A stretch of 37,906 nucleotides of DNA, from contig JAHDXY010000002.1 in assembly GCA_023384005.1 (NCBI GenBank), positions 20,080 to 57,985 of the forward strand, read 5' to 3'. This stretch comes from Burkholderiaceae bacterium. GTDB taxonomy: Bacteria > Pseudomonadota > Gammaproteobacteria > Burkholderiales > Burkholderiaceae_E. Each line of letters starts with the position of its first letter. Position 1 is the stretch's first letter. This document shows, piece by piece, positions 32,406-37,906 of the stretch. The notes beneath the pieces are model-generated. The model had not been told where the DNA came from. It saw only the letters and a list, made by a program, of their open reading frames with translations, and did no database searches. Position numbers and translations under genes: made by a program.

Positions 32406-34613
32406 ATGGTGACGACACAGGAGATTGGGCAGATCGAGACCGATTCGCAGCTTCGCTCGGGCGGGGACGTCGCGCGCGCGCTCGCGATGCTCGCCGAGCG
32501 CGTGGGTGGCGCGTCGGCGCCCAGCGGCGAGCCGTTGCTCGAGCAGGCGCGCGCGACGATCGCGATTCTGCGCGAATTGCACGCCGACGATTCCGCGCAG
32601 GTCGCCGCGGCGCTCGCCGATGCCGGCGACGCGATCCCGCGCGACGAGATCGAGCGCGTCTTCGGTGCCGAGATCGCCAGACTCGTCGACGGCCTGCGCC
32701 AGCTGCTCAGGCTGCGCACCCTGCAGCTGCGCCTTTCCGGAAAGGCCGACGCCGAGCAGATCGAAACGCTTCGCCGGATGATGCTCGCGATGGCGGTCGA
32801 CATCCGCGTCGTGCTGGTGCGCCTGGCCACGCGGGTGCAGGTGCTGCGATGGCACGCGGCGAACCGGCGTACGCCCGAGGACGGGCTCGCCAGGCAGACG
32901 CTGCAGGTGCTCGCTCCGCTGGCCAACAGGCTCGGCCTGTGGCAGCTCAAGTGGGAGCTGGAGGATCTCGCGTTTCGCTTCGAGGAGCCGCACGCGTATC
33001 GCGAGCTCGCGCGCGCGCTCGAGGAGAAGCGCCGCGAGCGCGAGTCCTTCATCGCGGAGCAGGGCGAGCGCCTGCGCGTGCTGCTCGCGCGCGAAGGAAT
33101 TCGCGCCGAAGTCAGCGGTCGGCCCAAGCACATCTACAGCATCTGGAACAAGATGCGCGCGAAGGCGCGCCCGCTCGACGAGATCCGCGACCTGCGCGGG
33201 CTGCGCGTGATCGTCGAGGACGTCGATGCGTGCTATTCGGCGCTCTCGCTGATCCACGCGCGCTGGGCGTCGGTCGCCGAGGAGTTCGACGATTACATCT
33301 CGCGGCCGAAACCGAACGGCTATCAGTCGCTGCACACGGTCGTGATCGCGCACGACGGCAAGCCGCTCGAGGTGCAGGTCCGCACCCGCGAGATGCACCG
33401 CTTCGCCGAGTACGGGGTCGCGTCGCACTGGCGGTACAAGGAGGCTTCGGCCGCCGCTTCTGGCGCGACGAAGACCGACGAATCGCTCGATGCGCGCATC
33501 GTGTGGTTGCGTCAGTTGCTCGCCTGGCAGCGCGAGGTCGGCGCCGGGCTGGGCAGCGGCGGCTCGGCCACTTCCACCGAGAGCGGGCACGTTTTCGTGC
33601 TCACTCCGCAGGCGCGCGTGATCGAGCTTCCCGCCGGGTCGACGCCGGTGGACTTCGCCTACCACGTGCACACCTCGCTCGGGCACCGATGCCGCGGCGC
33701 GCGTGTCGACGGGCAGCTTGTGCCGTTGAATACCGCGCTGCATACCGGGCAGACCGTGACAATCGTCTCGGCGAAGGAGGCGGGGGGAAGCGACGGACCG
33801 TCGCGCGACTGGCTCAACCCGCAGCTGGGGTTCGTGCGCTCGCACCGCGCGCGCGCGAAGGTTCGCCAGTGGTTCAACGCGCTCGAGCTCGAACGCGACC
33901 GCGCCGAGGGACGCGAGCGCGTCGAGCGCGTGCTGCAGCGCGAGGGGCGCACCGCGCTGTCGTTCGACGAACTCGCGCGCCGGATCGGAAGCGCCGACGT
34001 CGATGCGATGTTCGTCGCGGTCGCGCGCGAGGAGATCGGACCGCGCCAGCTCGAGGATGCCGCGCGCGGGCAGGCACAACGCGCGCCCGATCCGGACGGG
34101 GACGCCGCCGCGCTCGCGGCGATCGAGCGCGCGGGTCACTCGCGACGCGCGGCGAGCGACGACGGCGTGCTGGTGGTTGGGGTCGACCTTCTGATGACGC
34201 AGCTCGCGAAGTGCTGTCGGCCCGTGCCGCCCGACGCGATCGCGGGCTTCGTCACGCTGGGGCGAGGGGTCTCGGTGCACCGCGCGGATTGCGCGACGCT
34301 CGCACGGATGGCGCAGCGCGCGCCCGAGCGGGTGATCGACACCGGCTGGGGCGAACGCCGCGGCGGGCCCGATCGCGCGCGCGGCTATCCAGTAGACGTC
34401 GTGGTGCGCGCGGTCGATCGGCCCGGCTTGCTGCGCGACGTGACCGAACTGTTCGCGCGCGAGCGGATGAACGTCGTGGCCGGCAGCACGGTCACGCGCG
34501 CGCAGGTGGCGCGCATGCAGTTCACGGTCGAGGTCGCCGACGCCGCCGCGCTGGCGAAGACCCTGCTCGCGATCGGCGAGGTGAAGGGAGTATTCGAGGC
34601 GCGGCGCAAGTAG
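32406..34613 (+). CDS. relA: RelA: (p)ppGpp synthetase
   Basis: A 735-residue long RelA/SpoT homologue that makes the stringent-response alarmone from ATP and GTP/GDP. The N-terminal domain is hydrolase-like but without a recognisable His-Asp pair where bifunctional enzymes have it (the region around RRMMLAMAVDIRVVLVRLA), so it is RelA-type. The synthetase domain has SGRPKHIYSIWNKM, EIRDLRGLRVIV, RPKPNGYQSLHT and EVQVRTREMHRFAEYGVAS. The TGS domain is at HVFVLTPQARVIELPAGST, a zinc-finger/conserved Cys region at LAKCCRPVPPDAIAGF, and the ACT domain at VDRPGLLRDVTELFARE. ATG 32406 is the first start with sense; no strong ribosome binding site is seen. Confidence 0.95.
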   Translation: MVTTQEIGQIETDSQLRSGGDVARALAMLAERVGGASAPSGEPLLEQARATIAILRELHADDSAQVAAALADAGDAIPRDEIERVFGAEIARLVDGLRQLLRLRTLQLRLSGKADAEQIETLRRMMLAMAVDIRVVLVRLATRVQVLRWHAANRRTPEDGLARQTLQVLAPLANRLGLWQLKWELEDLAFRFEEPHAYRELARALEEKRRERESFIAEQGERLRVLLAREGIRAEVSGRPKHIYSIWNKMRAKARPLDEIRDLRGLRVIVEDVDACYSALSLIHARWASVAEEFDDYISRPKPNGYQSLHTVVIAHDGKPLEVQVRTREMHRFAEYGVASHWRYKEASAAASGATKTDESLDARIVWLRQLLAWQREVGAGLGSGGSATSTESGHVFVLTPQARVIELPAGSTPVDFAYHVHTSLGHRCRGARVDGQLVPLNTALHTGQTVTIVSAKEAGGSDGPSRDWLNPQLGFVRSHRARAKVRQWFNALELERDRAEGRERVERVLQREGRTALSFDELARRIGSADVDAMFVAVAREEIGPRQLEDAARGQAQRAPDPDGDAAALAAIERAGHSRRAASDDGVLVVGVDLLMTQLAKCCRPVPPDAIAGFVTLGRGVSVHRADCATLARMAQRAPERVIDTGWGERRGGPDRARGYPVDVVVRAVDRPGLLRDVTELFARERMNVVAGSTVTRAQVARMQFTVEVADAAALAKTLLAIGEVKGVFEARRK

Positions 34614-34648
34614 CGGCGCAAGTAGCGGCTCAACTGGCGGCTCAACTG
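34601..34648. repeat. Four 12-bp tandem units at the end of relA
   Basis: Two copies of GCGGCGCAAGTA are followed by two copies of GCGGCTCAACTG, a related sequence. The first unit covers the relA stop and the duplication places a second in-frame TAG twelve bases later. The units lie mostly between relA and mog. Confidence 0.85.
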
Positions 34649-34675
34649 CCGGCGCGCGCGGGTGCGCCTCGGCGC

Positions 34676-35266
34676 TCAGCCGGCGGGCGGGCGCAGCGCC
34701 GACTTGGGACGGAACGCCTTGCAGACCTTGGCGTCGGTTTCGAGGTACGGCCCGCCGATCAGGTCGATGCAGTAGGGAACGGCCGCGAAGATGCCGTGCA
34801 CGGTCTGGTGCCCGTCGGCGTCCCTCAGGCCTTCGAGCGTCTCGCGTATCGATTTCGGCTGCCCTGGAAGGTTGATGATCAGCGAGCGCCCGCGGATCAC
34901 CGCGACCTGGCGCGAGAGGATCGCCGTGGGCACGAAGTTCAGGCTGATCTGGCGCATCTGTTCGCCGAACCCGGGCATCTCGCGATCGGCCACCGCGAGC
35001 GTCGCTTCGGGGGTGACGTCGCGCACCGCCGGTCCGGTGCCGCCGGTGGTGAGCACGAGCGAGCAGCCGCGCTCATCGACCAGCTCGATCAGGGTCCGTT
35101 CGATCGTCGCGCGATCGTCCGGAATCAGGCGCTGTTCGCACACGTGTGCGGTGAGCAGCGCGCTTTGCAGCCACTGCTCCAGGGCCGGGATTCCCTGGTC
35201 CTGGTAGACGCCCTGCGAGGCGCGGTCGCTCACCGAGACCAGGCCGATCCTGAAGGAGTCGTTCAT
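34676..35266 (-). CDS. mog: Molybdopterin adenylyltransferase (Mog)
   Basis: A 196-residue enzyme that adenylylates molybdopterin before molybdenum insertion. It starts MNDSFRIGLVSVSDRASQGVYQDQG, the hallmark of Mog, followed by VLTTGGTGPAVRDVTPEAT, the MPT-binding motif, and the later IINLPGQPKSIRETLEG. The length matches E. coli Mog (195 residues). It overlaps the upstream yjgA gene by four bases (ATGA type), so the two are coupled. The gene is convergent with relA, whose end lies about 60 bases away. Confidence 0.95.
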   Translation of the reverse strand: MNDSFRIGLVSVSDRASQGVYQDQGIPALEQWLQSALLTAHVCEQRLIPDDRATIERTLIELVDERGCSLVLTTGGTGPAVRDVTPEATLAVADREMPGFGEQMRQISLNFVPTAILSRQVAVIRGRSLIINLPGQPKSIRETLEGLRDADGHQTVHGIFAAVPYCIDLIGGPYLETDAKVCKAFRPKSALRPPAG

Positions 35267-35844
35267 CGGGGTTCCGTTGCTGGGGGTCGGTTCGGCGCCG
35301 CGTGCTCGCGCGTCGTCGACGCCTGTTCAGCGCCGAGGATATCGCGAAGCGTCCGGTACAGCGCGCGGTGCGCGCTGGCGCCGGCCTCGCGCGCGCCCGT
35401 TGCACGGACCTGCGCGACCAGCGCGGCGATCGTCGCGCCGGCGCCGGGATGCGCCGCGTCGAAGCGTGCGAGCGCGTCGGTCTCGTTCAGCAGCCGCTCG
35501 CGCCAGCGCTCGGCGGCGTGCATCGTTTCCACCTCGAGCCGGTGCTGCGCGCCGTCGGCGTCGAGCGCGTCGCGCAGCGGTTGCGGGTCGGTGTCGCGCA
35601 TCAGCCGCCCGATGTACTGGCGCTGGCGCCGAAGGCCTTCGCGCGCGGTGATGCGTTGCGCGAGTTCGACCGCCTCGATCAGGTCTTCGCCGATCGGAAG
35701 CCCTCGCAGCTTGGCCGCAGGCAGTGCGAGAAGTCGCTCGCCCAGCGCCTGCAACTCGCTCATTTCCCGCTTGAGCTGCGACTTGCTCGGGCGTTCGCGT
35801 GCTGGCTGCTCGGGCTTCGGATCGGGGCGTTGCCGCTTGTTCAC
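35263..35844 (-). CDS. yjgA: YjgA/DarP family ribosome-associated protein (DUF615)
   Basis: A 193-residue protein of the DarP family, which in E. coli joins late 50S ribosomal subunit assembly. Conserved parts are RPSKSQLKREMSELQALGERL, LPAAKLRGLPIGEDLIEAVELA, REGLRRQRQYIGRLMRD and the C-terminal FDAAHPGAGATIAALVAQVR. GTG 35844 (MNKRQRPDPKPEQ) is chosen because the basic start fits the family; ATG 35880 would add twelve residues that are not family-like. The Ala/Pro-rich C-terminal tail (HAAPNRPPATEPR) exceeds most homologues. It is divergent from pmbA with about 50 bases between and coupled to mog. Confidence 0.9.
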   Translation of the reverse strand: MNKRQRPDPKPEQPARERPSKSQLKREMSELQALGERLLALPAAKLRGLPIGEDLIEAVELAQRITAREGLRRQRQYIGRLMRDTDPQPLRDALDADGAQHRLEVETMHAAERWRERLLNETDALARFDAAHPGAGATIAALVAQVRATGAREAGASAHRALYRTLRDILGAEQASTTREHAAPNRPPATEPR

Positions 35845-35896
35845 GCTGTTATGATAGCCGCGCCCATCCCCCCGCCGCATCCCACCCTCCGAGACG

Positions 35897-37243
35897 ATGT
35901 TCGACTACTCCAACGAGCGACTGCACGAGATCGCCGCAGACGTACTCTCCAGCGCCAGGAAACTCGGGGCGAGCGACGCCGCGGTCGAGGTTTCGGAATC
36001 GAGCGGGCTCGCGGTGAACGTGCGCCGCGGCGCGGTCGAGACGATCGAGCAGACGCGCGACAAGGGCGTGAGCGTGACGGTCTACGACGGCAAGCGCCGC
36101 GGCCACTCCAGCACCAGCGACTTCTCGGCCAACGCGCTGCACGCGGCGGTCGACGCCGCGTACCAGATCGCGCGGCACACCGGCGAGGACGACTGTGCGG
36201 GATTGCCCGACGCCGACACCCTGGCGCAGGTGATTCCCGAACTCGACCTGTTCCATCCGTGGGACATCTCGGTGCAGGACGCGATCGCGCTCGCCTGCGC
36301 CACCGAAGCCGCTGCCTTCGATACCAGCCCGATGATCCGCAACTCCGAGGGCGCGTCGGTCAACGTCAGCCACGGCCAGTTCGTCGCCGCCAACTCGCTG
36401 GGCTTCATCGGGGGCTACCCCTACAGCCGTCACGGAATCGGCTGCGCGCCGATCGCCGCGCGAACGCGCGGAGGCGCGATGCAACGCGACGACTGGTACA
36501 GCTCGTCTGCGGTGCCTGCGCGTCTGGCCGATCCCGCCAAGCTCGGGCGCTACGCCGCCGAACGCGCGCTCGCGCGACTCGGCGCGCGCGCGATTCCGAC
36601 TTGCAGGGTGCCGGTGCTGTTCGAAGCGCCGCTCGCCTGCGGCTTGCTGGGGCACCTGGCACAGGCGGCAAACGGCAGCGCGCTGTACCGGCGCGCGAGC
36701 TTCCTCGTCGACTCGCTCGGGCGCGACGTCTTCGCGCCGCACGTCGACGTCGTCGAGGATCCGCATATTCCGGCCGAGAGCGGCAGCAGTCCCTTCGACA
36801 GCGAGGGGGTGGCAACTACGCGCAGGCAGCTCGTCGCGGCCGGGCGGCTCAACGGGTACTTCCTCTCGACCTACAGCGCCCGCAAGCTCGGCATGAAGAC
36901 GACCGGCAACGCGGGCGGCTCGCACAACCTCTCACTCGCAAGCAGGCGCACGCGACAGCTCGACGACCTGCCGGCGATGCTCGAGCGCCTGGGCACCGGG
37001 TTTTTCGTCACCGACCTGATGGGGCAGGGCGTGAACTACGTCACCGGCGACTACTCGCGCGGGGCTTCGGGCTTCTGGGTCGAGCGCGGCGAGATCGCCT
37101 TCCCGGTCGAGGAGGTCACGATCGCGAGCAACCTGGCGGCGATGTTTGCCGGGATCGTCGCGGTCGGAAGCGACGTGATCCGCCGCGGTACGAAGCAAAG
37201 CGGTTCGGTGCTGCTCGATCAGATGTCGGTGGCCGGACTCTGA
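35897..37243 (+). CDS. pmbA: PmbA/TldE metalloprotease-like protein
   Basis: A 448-residue member of the TldD/TldE family. With TldD it matures microcin B17 and degrades CcdA in E. coli. Seen: AVEVSESSGLAVNVRRGAVETIEQTRDKG at the N-terminus, DFSANALHAAVDAAYQIAR, the SEGASVN region, the C-terminal GTGFFVTDLMGQGVNYVTGDYSRGASGFWVE and EVTIASNLAAMF. It lacks the HExxxH zinc site of TldD, as expected for the TldE/PmbA subunit. The length is normal. ATG 35897 fits the family start. TldD is not in the window, as is usual in bacteria. Its last 25 bases overlap a small convergent gene. Confidence 0.94.
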   Translation: MFDYSNERLHEIAADVLSSARKLGASDAAVEVSESSGLAVNVRRGAVETIEQTRDKGVSVTVYDGKRRGHSSTSDFSANALHAAVDAAYQIARHTGEDDCAGLPDADTLAQVIPELDLFHPWDISVQDAIALACATEAAAFDTSPMIRNSEGASVNVSHGQFVAANSLGFIGGYPYSRHGIGCAPIAARTRGGAMQRDDWYSSSAVPARLADPAKLGRYAAERALARLGARAIPTCRVPVLFEAPLACGLLGHLAQAANGSALYRRASFLVDSLGRDVFAPHVDVVEDPHIPAESGSSPFDSEGVATTRRQLVAAGRLNGYFLSTYSARKLGMKTTGNAGGSHNLSLASRRTRQLDDLPAMLERLGTGFFVTDLMGQGVNYVTGDYSRGASGFWVERGEIAFPVEEVTIASNLAAMFAGIVAVGSDVIRRGTKQSGSVLLDQMSVAGL

Positions 37244-37491
37244 ATCGCGTCGAGCACACCGGCGTCGAACCACAGGTCCCGCAGTTCGTCGCGACTCGGA
37301 GGAGTCGACCCGGCGCTGGGCATCGCCGAGACGTACAACGAGAGTTTGCGCTCGGTCTCGGCGAGAAGATCCACAGCGGCGCGCAGCACCGGGTCGTCGC
37401 CCTGGTCGTTCCAGTCGAGATCGAGCGCGTCGAGCAGCGCCCTGGTGCGCATCGCGAGTTGCCCGTACCGCGTCAAGGTCGCGTCGCCCAT
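37219..37491 (-). CDS. Small hypothetical protein
   Basis: A 90-residue protein with no recognised family. The sequence is acidic and alpha-helical in look (MRTRALLDALDLDWNDQGDD, VLRAAVDLLAETERKLSLYV), with no signal peptide or membrane segment. The start is taken as ATG 37491; a longer frame to the right exists but runs antisense through greB. It overlaps pmbA by 25 bases and is divergent from greB with about 70 bases between. The frame looks more like a genuine gene than its antisense counterpart, but it could still be spurious. Confidence 0.55.
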   Translation of the reverse strand: MGDATLTRYGQLAMRTRALLDALDLDWNDQGDDPVLRAAVDLLAETERKLSLYVSAMPSAGSTPPSRDELRDLWFDAGVLDAIQSPATDI

Positions 37492-37563
37492 GGTTCGGTC
37501 CGCGGAGTTAAGATCGCTACAGGCTAGTCTCTCCGGGAACCGACCGGAAAGGAACAATTGCGC

Positions 37564-37906
37564 GTGAACAAGGCCTTTGTTCGCGAAGACGCGGCCGGGG
37601 ACGACGACGAGGGTGTGCTCCAGCCCGAAACCACCGCCGCCGGCCCCAACTACATCACGCCGGGCGGGCACGCGCGTCTGCGCTCGGAGCTGCTGCGTCT
37701 GCTCGACGTCGAACGTCCAGAAGTGGTGAGCGTGGTGTCCTGGGCGGCGTCCAACGGCGATCGCTCGGAGAATGGCGATTACATCTATGGCAAGCGCCGG
37801 CTGCGCGAGATCGACCGGCGCATCCGTTTCCTCACCAGGCGCCTCGATCTCCCTCACGCTGGTCAATGCGTCCATTGTTCGTGGCAAGACGTTCATCCGC
37901 AAGCCA
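37564..37906 (+). CDS. greB: GreB transcription elongation factor, partial, abnormal 3' end
   Basis: Start of GreB, which rescues backtracked RNA polymerase by stimulating transcript cleavage. From GTG 37564 (or TTG 37558, both after AAAGGA) it has an acidic ~30-residue extension, then NYITPGGHARLRSELLRLLD, ERPEVVSVVSWAASNGDRSE, NGDYIYGKRRLREIDRRIRF and LTRRLD: a clear GreB coiled-coil domain with the acidic tip DRSENGDY. After about 37848 the frame continues LPHAGQCVHCSWQDVHP, which is not GreB. The expected second (FKBP-like) domain is missing. The frame is open to the window end. The cause is either a contig-end join or a mutation. The gene order with relA, mog and pmbA is typical of betaproteobacteria. 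Confidence 0.8.
   Translation, partial: MNKAFVREDAAGDDDEGVLQPETTAAGPNYITPGGHARLRSELLRLLDVERPEVVSVVSWAASNGDRSENGDYIYGKRRLREIDRRIRFLTRRLDLPHAGQCVHCSWQDVHPQA

Noticed and set aside
32849-35854. 1001-codon plus-strand frame across relA, mog and yjgA
   Set aside because: It is the +1 shadow of relA and antisense to mog and yjgA, with Arg/Ala-rich non-protein-like sequence.
1-37906. CRISPR array, insertion sequence, prophage or tRNA/rRNA gene
   Set aside because: No spaced repeats, transposase or phage motifs, or tRNA-like cloverleaf with CCA end were noticed by eye; a dedicated scan could still reveal small RNAs.

Overview
The window is very GC-rich and almost fully coding. It carries a large part of an exosortase A (XrtA/EpsH-type) exopolysaccharide and PEP-CTERM protein-sorting locus, followed on the right by housekeeping genes. 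The right-hand block (relA, mog, yjgA/darP, pmbA, greB), together with the PEP-CTERM set, suggests a Gram-negative betaproteobacterium, probably of the Burkholderiales. This assignment is inferred from gene content and composition, not from a marker gene.

Left, 1-5.7 kb, minus strand: an EPS export operon. In transcription order it encodes a Wza-like export lipoprotein, a GNVR/Wzz chain-length protein, a tyrosine autokinase with a Gly-Tyr tail, a PEP-CTERM-associated outer-membrane barrel, and the GspA-like ATPase of XrtA loci, which runs off the left edge. At 5.9-7.9 kb a secreted trypsin-like protease and a Sel1/SLT lytic transglycosylase form a coupled pair. At 8.0-10.4 kb, tviB and tviC on the plus strand would supply UDP-GlcNAcA and UDP-GalNAcA.

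Middle, 10.4-14.8 kb: one PEP-CTERM protein gene sits behind a near-consensus sigma-54 promoter. It is flanked by two paralogous LuxI/GNAT-like acyltransferases of the exosortase-associated family. The first overlaps an ANL-type (PaaK/CapK-like) adenylating ligase by ATGA. At 15.2-20.8 kb is a Lol-like ABC export cassette: two FtsX/MacB permeases, a LolA-like periplasmic protein on the opposite strand, a LolD-like ATPase and a DUF1302-like barrel. At 20.8-23.2 kb are two paralogous ATP-grasp proteins.

Right, 23.3-31.2 kb, minus strand: epsB-like initiating sugar transferase, prsK, prsR and prsT, the PEP-CTERM-type regulatory operon. PrsR is a sigma-54 activator, so the window appears to hold both the activator and one of its targets. 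At 31.5-37.9 kb are mtfA, relA, mog, yjgA, pmbA, a small hypothetical gene and a partial greB whose last ~55 bases do not read as GreB.

No exosortase, glycosyltransferase beyond EpsB, flippase or polymerase is seen; these are probably beyond the left edge. No tRNA, rRNA, CRISPR array, insertion sequence or phage gene was found. Short 12-bp tandem duplications recur at several places.
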